64,000 bases of DNA from Fluviicola chungangensis (GCF_007558725.1 NZ_VLPL01000004.1:1-64000); one strand, 5' to 3'; shown: positions 8,399 to 19,133, numbered from the stretch's first letter. Numbers and translations are program-made. Notes: generated by a model from the sequence alone, not told the origin.

Positions 8399-11300
8399 TT
8401 ACAATGGATAAACAGGTAGATCCGCTTTACAACTCACCAATAACAAAATATCCGTAACATTTTCCTGGCTAAATAATTCCCTGTTTATCGGAGTATTGGC
8501 AAATGCCAAACGCAATTTCACAAATGGAGCAGCCGGACTTTGAGTATTCAACACATTGGATAACGCATTGGCACTAAATGTTCCGTTAACTGTTACACCG
8601 TCCATTGGTTGAGTATTACTTCCTGCTGTGATCAGGCTGAAGTCTGCAATGGAAACTTCATCAGTAAATCCGTCTTTACGTGCAAAATGAAGCAGGACAT
8701 TTGAACCATCTAAGCGTATGTTTTCTACTCCTTGAGGGAACATTTCCCGTTTCAATTCAAAATCCACATAAAAAGAAGGACTTCCTTCCTGTGCCTGAGC
8801 AAGTTCGTACCATTGATCCGGGAAGTCATTCTTGAATGAGAATCCTTTGCTGAATCCAAGTGTATTATCGATATCCTGCAATACCTGGAAGCGGTATTGG
8901 AAGCTATCCAATGCGGTATACTCTACTTCAATCACCACATCTGCGATATTGGTAAAATCCATTCGGTTAGAGAATTTCGGCATTTTAAATTCCCAGTGTG
9001 ATTCCACTCCCATTCCTTCAAATGGATTGAGAAACTCATTTTGCATAGGTTGCAATTCAAATAAGCCAGTTGCACGGGAAGCACCGGTTAGCGCTACCTG
9101 GTCCGTTTCCATTCGTCTGATTGGAATACGCTGGAAGGTGTTATTTGCTTCTATCACCGTATAGGAAGTTGTGCCAGCTGTTAAGGTTGCTTTGATATTG
9201 TCATAAACGGGTACCAAACCAATCACTGAAACTTTCATTCCGTTGATTAATCGCAGGTAATGCCCCGGGAAGTCATAATCAAACAATCGATTCGTCAGAT
9301 CAAAATTCAAAACACCTGTTTCGCGGAATGTCTGGAACGCATCTGGGAAATTTTGTCCCAATGAAATGATCTTGGTCATTTGAAGCTTTCGTTTGGTCGT
9401 TTCAAATGCATATTGATCCAAACGTGTCAAATCTTGCAATAAACGAGCACTTCCTGTTAAACCTCTACGATCAACTCCGCCACCCGTCAGTGCTAAAGCT
9501 CCAGTTTGTGGTACTTCCCAATAGTCATTCAAAATGAATGGTCCCGCTTGTTCCTGCTGCTCGAAATAATATTGCTGCTCAGCGGTTCTGGCAACGGCAG
9601 TTGCAATACTTAACATATAGCTATATGTTCGTTCCAACACATTCCCCATCCAGCGATACAATTCCGCATTCGTAAACTTCGTTTTTAAAAATTCCAAAGT
9701 ATCTGTTGCGTGATCCATATTCATCGAAGCAATTTCTCGTTCCTGGGAAACAATACGAGTGTTTTGTTCTGCGATTTTGATCTGTTGGTTCGCAATACTG
9801 ATATCATAACCTGTCAAGTCACTTTGGAATTGCCATTCTTGTTGGCGACGTGCATAGGAAGCAAGTTGAGAATTTAGACCAGATAAAGAAGATAATGAAC
9901 CGGAAAAGATATTTAATCCAGTGACTACATTTTGTAGTATAGCTGCAGCATTTGCACGAGGATCCGTTGAAGTTGCAATTGTAGCCGCAGCAGTCATTAT
10001 CGCAAGTCCCTGTGAGACTGCTATTGATGTTGTCAATAGCGCAATACTGGCAGTTTCATACCCATTCAATCCTGCGTTAATCCAATTGTTATAATTATCC
10101 TGAATAAACTGCACTTTATCCAATTGCAAATCAGCCACTGTTTCTTCATTCAAAGCCTGTTTCACACGCATATCCTGCAGTTTCACGGTTGCTTTTGCTG
10201 TTTGCAGATCTTGTCTTGCTCGCAACTGGCTATAATTTTCTGCATCTTCTTTTTCCAGTGTGGATAAGAACTGGCTTTCCAATTGCTGTGCCTGTGACAC
10301 CAATTGTTTTGCTCGTTCAATCAATACTCGGAAACGGTATTGAGAAGGTGCTAAGTTTGCTACTCCCGGAAGTACTAAATTTCCACCCGCTCCGATCACA
10401 GGAACACCGCTTACACTATCTGTCGGTGCTGCAAAAATGTCGAGTGATCGTTCCATGCCGGCAATGTTTCGGCAATTATGGATCTTGAATAATTCCAGGT
10501 TCGCTTTCAATTCCAAAGCCTGGTAAACAGGGTTTGTTGGCAAACAGAAAGCGTAATCTACAAAAGGAACATAATCTTCGGTGTAGAGGAATGGCTGATA
10601 CAACACAGATGCATTTCCAAATACCAGGTTACCCTGTAAAGCAGCTGATGTAGGTTGGAACGGATTGTAAGCAAAATCCGGATTTTTCAAAAGCTGTGCA
10701 CCGGTATCATCTGCAAAATGAAATACAAGTGACTGTGCGTTATCCGGAACCGGGTCCAGCAACCAGCTAATTTGCGTGCTATTTTCCGGAAGCCCAATCT
10801 GATCGGGAGTTGTAGCAGCAAGTGTTGCCAGCGTATTTGTAAAATGACTTCCCACCACATTGTTGAATGCTTGAGTATCTATATCTGCAAATAAATATCG
10901 ATAGGCATCATTCATTCGGTTACTGATTCCATCCATTAACCCCGTTACCGAATCTGCTGCCGGAGCCGGGTGCGTATTCTTGAAGTCTTTGAGGTAATCG
11001 AAGGCATTTGTGAATTTTGCATCGGTCTCCAGTTCTCCGTTGAATATACCAACCAAATGTTCTGAAGCCTCTTCAATCAATGCAACGTCATTCAAACTCT
11101 CCAATTCCGATTGGACTTCTGCAAACATATTCGCCCAATAAAAATCAACAGGAGTTTCAACGGCCGTTTGGAAACAAGCATGAGAACTCGTGTAACATTG
11201 AGAAGGTTTGACATTCAATTCACTGACTTTCAATAAATCCAGTACTTCCGTATAAAGCTTTCGGGCATTCGGAACAGTTTCTATTGTATCAATGGTAAAT

Positions 11301-14300
11301 TCCCTATCTCCGTAAGCGGTCATACATTGAATAATATTCATCAAGGTATACTTCGTATAAGCATTGGTGCGGGTCTGAGCAATTAAATGCGGATTTAACG
11401 GATCCAATAACCAATCTGCCGGGCGGTCAAATACATTTACAATAGATTCTTCCAATACCAGTCCGTAGAAAATTTTGCGCTTATGCGCCATGTTATTGGT
11501 GTAATCGTATACTGATTGGTACCAGGATAACGCTGTCGGATAATCACCCCGTTGCTGTTGGTCCAGTGCAATGAGCATAGGAACAAAATAGTAGGCTTCG
11601 TAGAGTACTTCTTTGATAGTACTTGTTCGGTACAGCGAACCGATCGGACTTCCCTGCGGTGCATTTAAATTAGCACGCATGTGTAGTTTGATGTTGGAAG
11701 TTCGCAAATCGAAATTATCAACGCAATCTCCTGATTCTATTTGAACGGTAACACTTTTTTCAGGAGCAAGGGCAAATATCATGGCATTTCCGAGTACACC
11801 GCTAATATCGTTTCTGAATGTAACTCCGGTCAGCAAATTGTTGTTATAGACTGTTATAGCATTAGCAGATTCCCAAATCGAACTGTTGAAACGCGGTGCA
11901 ATTGAAAGTACATTCTGAGCAAATGGTACTGTAGAAAGTATCTGCTCATGCATATCTATGCTGTAAGGAAGAATTGAATAGGTGAAATAGACCTCCTGGT
12001 AGGTTGTGAGTCCGGAACTGTTCCGGTTCGCTATAATAAAGTGGTCCTCCGACAGATCTTTTTTATAAGCACCAACTATTCCCTGGATATACCTGCTTAC
12101 AGGAAGCATAGGAGTGAAGCCAGTTAATCCACCATAAATACCTGTTTGAATTTCATTGTCAAAAACAAGGGTAATTCCCGTTTGAGGGTCCAGGTTTGCA
12201 ATACTGCTCGCTACACTGTGTTTTACAGCTGTAATCGGATAGGAACTTTCTGTATCAAAAAAGATAATGCTACCTAAAGATTTATCAAAATAATCATCTT
12301 TGGACCAGTATCTTACTTGAACATGACGCAAACTGCCGTCTGCTCGTGTATAAGAGAAGACAAAATAAATAAAATCCCAGTCCGCAGAATTCTGACAAAT
12401 GGTCACTTTATTCAACACGTCAGAAGCATTTGTAATACGAGAAGCATCTATAAACACAGATGATGAAGAAATGTCTGTTATGTAAGAAACATCCGTAAGA
12501 TCAGGTAATTCGATCGTTTCTTCTTCTGCCCATTCGCTTCCAGCAGTCATCAAATCCTTTTTGAGATAGGCCAGCTTGAACTCTCCGTCTTCTTTGAAGG
12601 TATAGAATAACCACAAAGCAGCATCTGTTGCTTTTCCGTTGTCATCGAACTCTGAACTGATTGGTAAACAACCCAAAATTGTAGCTTTTTCCCTGATCGG
12701 TATTTCTATCCAGAAATCGTGTTCATTCGGATCAGTTGCATAGAATGCTTTGGTTGAATAATACACTTTATTTGTCAGCGTACTTTGCCCGAAATAGAAA
12801 GTCATGTATTCGCGCATGCTGTTGTTCGTATCCCCACAGCAATCGAGCGGATCTTTCCGGAAGATATATGCATCCGTATTTGCAGTGCAGACCAGTTTTA
12901 GGTTTTGAATATCTTCAAAATACGTCTGGTACTTTTTCGCGGCTTTGCAGGCATCGATCGGTGTGAAACGGTTTGCGTTCTGGATCGTATCTGCCAATTC
13001 GATGAATGCCGGACTTTGCTTACGCTTCAAGGTTGGATACAGCAGGTTTTCCGGATAAATATACGTGAATACAGCCGATCTCCAGGTTGCATAGGAACCC
13101 AGCCATTGCCACTCTTTGTCAAAATTTGGTGCGGTAAGCGAGAAACCAGTGAGGTAATTGTCATATACACCACTTTCTAATGCGAAGATTAACCCCTGAA
13201 TCGTTTCAATAGCATGTGATACCCGGCTGTGTTTTACGCAACAATTGTCTTTCGTTTCAATGAACAATGTTTTAGCAATACGCTCGGCTGCATCGTCGAG
13301 TGACTCACAGTTATTTCGAAGTGCCTGGATCAATGCATCCCGCATTACCGGCAAGGTGATGTCTTCTGTTTCTTCAATCACCGTGTTCCATTCTTCCGCG
13401 ACTTTCTCCTTGCGTTCTATGCGTGTATTCAAAGTATCTTTCCAGGCCTTTTTATCTGCATTCGGAGAACGCCACTGCTCAGTTTCCTGCACCAATTTTA
13501 TCGGAAAGTCAATAATTGCAGGAGTGTAATTCTGGAAGTCATCTCCTGCTAATACGATGTTATTAATATACTCTTGCTCAACAAGCGTGAAATACTGTGA
13601 ATTGGAAGTCTGAATCCGGATAAAGATATTGATTAAGCTGTCAAACTCTGAAGGAAGTAAATTGGATTGAGAAGTCGGACTGGTTTCCGCGCCGTTTTTA
13701 AGTACCGTGTAAATTTCTCTCAATACCCGGTATTCAGATATTCGGACATTGAGTTGATTTAAATACGGTCGAATATCTTCTCCGGCATCTTCTTTTTCAA
13801 ACAGCGCTGTAAAGTAAGGATAATAAGTGGTTGAAGGTGTTCCATATTTACGTCTAACGATATCGCTCAGTAAAATATCCCGGTAATTATTGAACAGGTC
13901 ACCGAAAGTATGCGTAGCAGAAAACAAAGTGGTCAGTTCTGTATATGTATAATCTAATACGTTTTTACGATCTATCCATAAATCATGAATAACTTCTCCG
14001 CTAACGAATTCTTTAATGTTTTCGGGCGGAACTATATCCGGAAAAACAGTCGGAACGCGGTTCCATCTGGCAAGTGTTTGCTGCCACGACGAACGATTCT
14101 GGGAGCTTCCTCTGATGGGGTCCATTTGAAGTTGAAGGACATTGTAGTATTTAATTGGTCCACCTGCCCAATCAACTTCTTCTTCAATCCATGCGCTTTC
14201 AAGATTATCCGTAAAATAAAATTGTTTCCGTTTACAAGCAGTAACCAGTAAGTCTGTAACGGATCGTAATTCGGCTATAGTCGGTTGATTGGAAGGGTCA

Positions 14301-17300
14301 GAATCTTCATACGCCTGCATCACTGGAATAATTAATGAAAATTCATCCGGGGTAAGTGCAAATGCTTCTGAAAGTACCTCTACCGCTTTCTGCTTTACAA
14401 AGGCATCATTACTTTGAAAAGCAGCGATTAACTGAGTCATGCCCGTATATGGTGGATCAATATCATAAGGAGTTGACTGGCTTCCGGTATTGATCTCATT
14501 GAAAATAAGCTTAAAACCATCTGCATCAAAAGAGCTCAATAAAGAGAAATATTCATTGCGTTTATCATCCAGCTGCCTTTTTCGGTCATCATATAAATCG
14601 ACATAAGGCTTCGCATCCGGAGAAATAAGTAGCTGATTTCTTGAGACCAATTCGGGATCAATGATCGGAACATCCATGGAAGAAATCGGGACTACCGTAA
14701 TCGGAATTGTTTGCAAAGAAGGGTCCCAGGAACCTGAAGATGGCTCGTTTAATGATTTCCAAAAAAAGCGGCCATCCAGCATCAATTTTTCAGGGTACGT
14801 GCCACCCGTTCGTATGTATTTGATTTCTTCTTTCACCCAAAGAGCATCTAATTTCGTTCTTGCACAATTTCGCAGAATAGAGGCTGTTTGATAAAGCTTC
14901 GACAACTCCGGTTTTTCAACAGAATACATGGAATTCAGGAACTGTTCGCATGCCAGCAAATTCTCCATTAACTGGTTAAATCCGAAGGTATTGGTATGAA
15001 GGTTCTCAGTTACCAGTTGCATATAGATCGGATCAGGATCTCCCGAACGGATAATTTCATACAATTTTTTCAGTTTCGTATAATAGGTCGGTTCAGAATC
15101 AATTGAAGCTGGCCAGGTTGTTGGAGCGTTCCAGACTCTATAATTAAACGGAGACGCTATAGCAGGATCCAAATAGGTATAGCTTGATTCTGTATCGAAA
15201 AGTGTATCACAGGTCTTTTCCGGATCCGGAATAGTAGTTGTATCCAGTGCAACTTCCACTTCATAAATGAAACTAATGTTTCCAGCTATAAATTCGGATG
15301 ACAAATCAGCAGAAAGAACCAATTGCACCTCTGTTCTTTCAGAATTTACTGTAATTGAAGTAATATTGTAAGTTCCAAGCCCATCGTTACTATATGTATC
15401 CGCACTGCCACTACTGATTAACTTTACAATTCCACCGGATAAATAATTTTGAATAACAGGTTCGCTCCAGGTCAATGTTACTAACGATACTTCAGAAAGA
15501 TTATTAATTACTGAAAGAACACTATCATACCTCATGACAGGTGTATTACCATGAGGTTGGAATAAAACTGACTGAGTAACATCCGGAGTAGATTTTTTCA
15601 ATACTATATCTGTGCTAGCCTCATTTAATGATGTATTATAAATATTAAATTCTTTAAATAACAAATCAGCCGGGTCCTTGATTCGAATCTTATTATCCAA
15701 GAAAATGACTCCGGATAAATTAATACCCGGTACTCGCAATATTCTTCCTGAAATATCTGCTGAAGTTCTAATGAGGATACCTGCATCTGTAACAAAACGA
15801 TTTAAGAAAGTATCGGTATCCTCTTTTCGATGTCTCCAAAGAGCAAGTGCAAAATCGGAAGATTCATAAGTCATATCACCTCTTCCGATCATGTCCGGAT
15901 CAATAATCGGTTTCCAATTGGCTTTGAATGTAAGATCGTCTTCCGGTTTAACGCCTTCGCGGCTGTATTCAGAGAAGAAGTAATCTGCACTTTTCCAAAG
16001 TTCCCGGAGATATGCATTTTTCCAGGTTAACATCAAAGCTTCTGCAGGATTCGTCAATACGTTGCGTTCTGTATTTCTAAACCCGTAGATAATTTCCAGG
16101 TTTTCTGCAGTCAATTCTTGTTCAGGAATTCCATTATCAAATGTCAGCCACATGCGGTCAGCTGTATATTGCGTAGTACTCAGTGGTGTATACAACAGAA
16201 TTCCCAGCTTATCAGCGAAACGTTGAGCCGCAGATTTCTTCTCATCAACATCCTGAATCGCTATTATACTTCGCAATTCTTCATAAGATGTTCCCGCTTG
16301 GGTAAGGATCGTTTTATAAGTTAATAACAAGAAGTTCTTGCGGTCATTCTCTAATCGCTCCAACACCTCTGTCGGAAGTGTTTTCGTGGCAACGTATTGC
16401 TCTAAAATCTCAGTTACCAGGCGTAAACGGCAATACTCTTTGTGCAAGGTATCACAATCCACCGAAAAAGAACCGAATGGCTGGAAGAAATAACCTTCCA
16501 ATAAGGTCAGAAACGCGTCGTAATTCACAGGGGTGTACGATGGTGTTCCCGATTTGGAAATATGTTTCGCTCCGTATTTTAATAAATCAACCAGGTAAGA
16601 GAATGGACTAACTGCTGAAGTACAGTCTTCACATTCACAACGATTAATGAATTTGGAAAATGCCGTTGAAGCAAAATTGGAGTTCAGAAGATCCGGAATG
16701 GATGGTGTTTTCAATGCATAATCTCCCATTTTTGCAGAAAGCAGATTGGACAATAACTTTTGATTTTGCACCACCGTATTATGCAATTTTGCAGCACTGT
16801 ATATTGTAAGGCCGGCACTTTCAGCATCTGGAATAAAAGTCTCCTTTGAAGTTTCAGCAATCTTAGACAAGTTATCATAACCTTTATCGATTAAGTCCTG
16901 ATTTTGAGTAGCGTTTGTATTTACAGTATACAAATCAATATGTGCCTGAAGTAAAGTCAATTCTGATTCCGTAGCAGTTGGCAATCCATCAATATACCGG
17001 ATTGGTCCTGCTTTCTTCAAGCTATCAAGAGTATCAAGCCCTTCATCCCCGAGGAAATCGACCAAATCGACAGAAAAAGTAACACCACTTATTGTTTCAA
17101 TCTCTTCAATTGATGGAGAATAAGGTATCGCTTCTTTAAAAGGTAGCGTTGCTATCGGAACAAAATTCTTGCTGCCTGGTAATAAGCCTTCAATGATTTT
17201 AGAGAATAATACATTATCATTTGTTGGATCTGAAACAATAACATCCACATCAATTGGAAAGACTCCGGGATTCTCAACAGAAATGGAAAAGGGAGCGAAT

Positions 17301-18340
17301 GTACCGTCTCCTCCTAAATGACCAGATGTGATTGTCCCTGCAGGATCCCCCGCTTCGTACATGCCGTCTTCAAACAAAGTCAGGTTCTCCGGGTATTGAA
17401 ATTGGTAGAAAGTCAAAGCTGGGTATGTAGTCCACTGATCGAGAACTTCATCATACATAAAAAGCGTACCATCCGGATCAATCCCAATTCTGGTAACATT
17501 ATCAATTCCGATAGGAGTAAGTGCCGTTGGATAATAATCTCCATTTCCGCAAACACATAATCTACCGTCACGAATAGTCAAATTGCTATTCATCGTATAA
17601 AGCACTTTACTCAAATCAGGAGTTGCGACTTTCCAATAAACATTTTCAGAGAGACTTGACGGAGCACCGTTTATCTTAGTTTTTACAATAAACTCGTCGC
17701 CTGTTTTGGTACTTACAGGAAATTCCGGAACAACTAATTCCACATAACCTTCTTTTATTGTCTGTTGAGTTGAAGTAAACAAGTTTTTAGCAGGAGACGA
17801 TCCAATTGATCCGGTAAAGGAGCAGTCATATCCAACAGGTAGGAGACGTCTTTCCCCTTCGGCTTCTTTTATTTCAAATAAGATACTGTTTCGGGATGTT
17901 GTTTCTTTTTTTGCAACCTCGATAGCACTGGTATTTACCGGAAACTCAAAAGCAGTAATCGGAATGGAGTAAGAACCCACATGAGTGTATCCCTCTTTCA
18001 GTACAATATCTTTAATGGGGCGTAATGTGGTATCATCATCGATATAGGGATTCTCGCCCGAAACCAGAGTTCCCTGATAATAAACTTTCGCAAAAACGTT
18101 TTCGATCCGGCCTTCGATAAGGTATTTCGGTTCGTCATTTACCGTAAAGGTGATTTGAAAATCTCCTTCATCATTGGTAGATCCTCTCCCAAGAAAGAAA
18201 ATATCCATCGGACTCTTTTGCCAGAGTTCTACTTCAAGGTTTGAGACTTTTTCAAGGGATTCTGTTGATTCAGGGGTAAAAGAGGCGTCTATTCGCCCGG
18301 CTACAGTAAACTTCCTGCTGTTTAGGATGGTGCTTGACAT
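8399..18340 (-). CDS. Tc toxin A subunit (TcA-like, VRP1/neuraminidase-like, TcB-binding C-terminus)
   Basis: A 3313-residue protein. An N-terminal region of transthyretin/Ig-like character (about 1-450, two or more copies) is followed near residue 567 by a Cys-rich CECEDC and VSPFSYLVDLLKYG, which match the VRP1 start (SPxxYLxxLL) of insecticidal TcA proteins. A long alpha-helical shell follows. About 2670-2900 is a coiled coil with a hydrophobic hairpin (ASIALLTTSIAVSQGLAIM), the translocation-channel region, then the TcA hallmarks KFTNAELYRWM (near 2883) and FPGHYLRLINGMKVSVIGLVP-like block (near 3025) of the TcB-binding domain. TcA pentamers bind cells and form the channel through which the C-terminal effector of TcC is passed. 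No signal peptide and no T9SS signal are visible. It is longer than the usual roughly 2500 residues, mainly from the N-terminus. First gene of the operon. Confidence 0.93.
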   Translation of the reverse strand: MSSTILNSRKFTVAGRIDASFTPESTESLEKVSNLEVELWQKSPMDIFFLGRGSTNDEGDFQITFTVNDEPKYLIEGRIENVFAKVYYQGTLVSGENPYIDDDTTLRPIKDIVLKEGYTHVGSYSIPITAFEFPVNTSAIEVAKKETTSRNSILFEIKEAEGERRLLPVGYDCSFTGSIGSSPAKNLFTSTQQTIKEGYVELVVPEFPVSTKTGDEFIVKTKINGAPSSLSENVYWKVATPDLSKVLYTMNSNLTIRDGRLCVCGNGDYYPTALTPIGIDNVTRIGIDPDGTLFMYDEVLDQWTTYPALTFYQFQYPENLTLFEDGMYEAGDPAGTITSGHLGGDGTFAPFSISVENPGVFPIDVDVIVSDPTNDNVLFSKIIEGLLPGSKNFVPIATLPFKEAIPYSPSIEEIETISGVTFSVDLVDFLGDEGLDTLDSLKKAGPIRYIDGLPTATESELTLLQAHIDLYTVNTNATQNQDLIDKGYDNLSKIAETSKETFIPDAESAGLTIYSAAKLHNTVVQNQKLLSNLLSAKMGDYALKTPSIPDLLNSNFASTAFSKFINRCECEDCTSAVSPFSYLVDLLKYGAKHISKSGTPSYTPVNYDAFLTLLEGYFFQPFGSFSVDCDTLHKEYCRLRLVTEILEQYVATKTLPTEVLERLENDRKNFLLLTYKTILTQAGTSYEELRSIIAIQDVDEKKSAAQRFADKLGILLYTPLSTTQYTADRMWLTFDNGIPEQELTAENLEIIYGFRNTERNVLTNPAEALMLTWKNAYLRELWKSADYFFSEYSREGVKPEDDLTFKANWKPIIDPDMIGRGDMTYESSDFALALWRHRKEDTDTFLNRFVTDAGILIRTSADISGRILRVPGINLSGVIFLDNKIRIKDPADLLFKEFNIYNTSLNEASTDIVLKKSTPDVTQSVLFQPHGNTPVMRYDSVLSVINNLSEVSLVTLTWSEPVIQNYLSGGIVKLISSGSADTYSNDGLGTYNITSITVNSERTEVQLVLSADLSSEFIAGNISFIYEVEVALDTTTIPDPEKTCDTLFDTESSYTYLDPAIASPFNYRVWNAPTTWPASIDSEPTYYTKLKKLYEIIRSGDPDPIYMQLVTENLHTNTFGFNQLMENLLACEQFLNSMYSVEKPELSKLYQTASILRNCARTKLDALWVKEEIKYIRTGGTYPEKLMLDGRFFWKSLNEPSSGSWDPSLQTIPITVVPISSMDVPIIDPELVSRNQLLISPDAKPYVDLYDDRKRQLDDKRNEYFSLLSSFDADGFKLIFNEINTGSQSTPYDIDPPYTGMTQLIAAFQSNDAFVKQKAVEVLSEAFALTPDEFSLIIPVMQAYEDSDPSNQPTIAELRSVTDLLVTACKRKQFYFTDNLESAWIEEEVDWAGGPIKYYNVLQLQMDPIRGSSQNRSSWQQTLARWNRVPTVFPDIVPPENIKEFVSGEVIHDLWIDRKNVLDYTYTELTTLFSATHTFGDLFNNYRDILLSDIVRRKYGTPSTTYYPYFTALFEKEDAGEDIRPYLNQLNVRISEYRVLREIYTVLKNGAETSPTSQSNLLPSEFDSLINIFIRIQTSNSQYFTLVEQEYINNIVLAGDDFQNYTPAIIDFPIKLVQETEQWRSPNADKKAWKDTLNTRIERKEKVAEEWNTVIEETEDITLPVMRDALIQALRNNCESLDDAAERIAKTLFIETKDNCCVKHSRVSHAIETIQGLIFALESGVYDNYLTGFSLTAPNFDKEWQWLGSYATWRSAVFTYIYPENLLYPTLKRKQSPAFIELADTIQNANRFTPIDACKAAKKYQTYFEDIQNLKLVCTANTDAYIFRKDPLDCCGDTNNSMREYMTFYFGQSTLTNKVYYSTKAFYATDPNEHDFWIEIPIREKATILGCLPISSEFDDNGKATDAALWLFYTFKEDGEFKLAYLKKDLMTAGSEWAEEETIELPDLTDVSYITDISSSSVFIDASRITNASDVLNKVTICQNSADWDFIYFVFSYTRADGSLRHVQVRYWSKDDYFDKSLGSIIFFDTESSYPITAVKHSVASSIANLDPQTGITLVFDNEIQTGIYGGLTGFTPMLPVSRYIQGIVGAYKKDLSEDHFIIANRNSSGLTTYQEVYFTYSILPYSIDMHEQILSTVPFAQNVLSIAPRFNSSIWESANAITVYNNNLLTGVTFRNDISGVLGNAMIFALAPEKSVTVQIESGDCVDNFDLRTSNIKLHMRANLNAPQGSPIGSLYRTSTIKEVLYEAYYFVPMLIALDQQQRGDYPTALSWYQSVYDYTNNMAHKRKIFYGLVLEESIVNVFDRPADWLLDPLNPHLIAQTRTNAYTKYTLMNIIQCMTAYGDREFTIDTIETVPNARKLYTEVLDLLKVSELNVKPSQCYTSSHACFQTAVETPVDFYWANMFAEVQSELESLNDVALIEEASEHLVGIFNGELETDAKFTNAFDYLKDFKNTHPAPAADSVTGLMDGISNRMNDAYRYLFADIDTQAFNNVVGSHFTNTLATLAATTPDQIGLPENSTQISWLLDPVPDNAQSLVFHFADDTGAQLLKNPDFAYNPFQPTSAALQGNLVFGNASVLYQPFLYTEDYVPFVDYAFCLPTNPVYQALELKANLELFKIHNCRNIAGMERSLDIFAAPTDSVSGVPVIGAGGNLVLPGVANLAPSQYRFRVLIERAKQLVSQAQQLESQFLSTLEKEDAENYSQLRARQDLQTAKATVKLQDMRVKQALNEETVADLQLDKVQFIQDNYNNWINAGLNGYETASIALLTTSIAVSQGLAIMTAAATIATSTDPRANAAAILQNVVTGLNIFSGSLSSLSGLNSQLASYARRQQEWQFQSDLTGYDISIANQQIKIAEQNTRIVSQEREIASMNMDHATDTLEFLKTKFTNAELYRWMGNVLERTYSYMLSIATAVARTAEQQYYFEQQEQAGPFILNDYWEVPQTGALALTGGGVDRRGLTGSARLLQDLTRLDQYAFETTKRKLQMTKIISLGQNFPDAFQTFRETGVLNFDLTNRLFDYDFPGHYLRLINGMKVSVIGLVPVYDNIKATLTAGTTSYTVIEANNTFQRIPIRRMETDQVALTGASRATGLFELQPMQNEFLNPFEGMGVESHWEFKMPKFSNRMDFTNIADVVIEVEYTALDSFQYRFQVLQDIDNTLGFSKGFSFKNDFPDQWYELAQAQEGSPSFYVDFELKREMFPQGVENIRLDGSNVLLHFARKDGFTDEVSIADFSLITAGSNTQPMDGVTVNGTFSANALSNVLNTQSPAAPFVKLRLAFANTPINRELFSQENVTDILLLVSCKADLPVYPL

Positions 18341-19012
18341 GTGATTAGAATTAAGTGTTACAATAAGTTGTGATTTGCAATCTAGTTACAAAAGAATAAA
18401 AACGCAATTCCAACCATAATTATTTCTTTTTGAAGTTGTTAAAATATGTTATAGAGGAAAAATGAATCTTCAGAAGCTTGTTAACTGATTTTTGGCAAAG
18501 ATGCAGGGGGAAGACCGTAAACTATTTACGATGTGACTAAAATAGTTGTATGTTATGTATATCCTCAGCCAACTCTTTGTTCGATGGAGGTCAGTCATCC
18601 GCTACAGTTTTTCTTAGACTAAGTATAAACCCGTTGTAAAAAGCTCGAAAACCTTAGAATCAGATTAATTAGAATTGGCTGTAATTACGTGAAACTGATC
18701 CAAAAGAAAAAAAATATTTTTTGCGAAAGTTAATAAGTGATTATGTTAATAGAACACCTCACCTTATTTAAATTAAACGGAGAAGCTAAAAACTGGACCT
18801 ACTTCCATTAACCAAACAGTAAGTTAAGACCAAAGTTGGCGCAGAGAGATTGATGTCAATCCCCAGGAAACTTTCGGTGGCAATGGCACTAAGCAGCTTA
18901 GTGAGGAGCAAAAATGCGTCTTAATGACGATAGGGACAAGAAAATGAAACTTAATGAAATGAAAAACTACATTTCAGAAAATTCTTACCGAAATTCTTAC
19001 CGAATGCAAATA
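18341..19012. other. Gene-free region upstream of the Tc operon
   Basis: About 670 bp between the TcA start and the tRNA cluster. It must contain the promoter of the Tc operon, but I find no exact TAnnTTTG box near the start codon. Two short open stretches look like degraded coding sequence: a plus frame from about 18823 to 18921 (reads AERLMSIPRKLSVAMALSSL) and a 36-codon ATG frame from 18913 to 19023 (MRLNDDRDKKMKLNEMKNY). A 12 bp unit AAATTCTTACCG is repeated twice at 18979-19002. No confident gene. Confidence 0.5.
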
Positions 19013-19046
19013 AAACAGCCGTAGAACATTGATTCTACGGCTGTTT
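19013..19046 (-). terminator. Terminator of the tRNA-Arg transcript
   Basis: A perfect 14 bp stem (19013-19026 with 19033-19046) with a 6-nt loop. On the minus strand it is followed by a T-rich run (TTTTATTT). It lies 13 bp beyond the 3' end of tRNA-Arg. Confidence 0.8.
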
Positions 19047-19059
19047 ACCTTTTGAAGTG

Positions 19060-19133
19060 TGATCCCATTTGGATTCGAACCAAAGACCTACTGCTTAGAA
19101 GGCAGTTGCTCTATCCAGCTGAGCTATGGGACC
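19060..19133 (-). tRNA. tRNA-Arg (anticodon TCT)
   Basis: The minus strand folds as a cloverleaf: acceptor GGTCCCA pairs with TGGGATC, the anticodon loop is CTTCTAA with TCT, and the T arm is GGTTCGAATCC. Discriminator base A; CCA is not encoded. Its 3' end faces the Tc toxin region. Confidence 0.95.
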
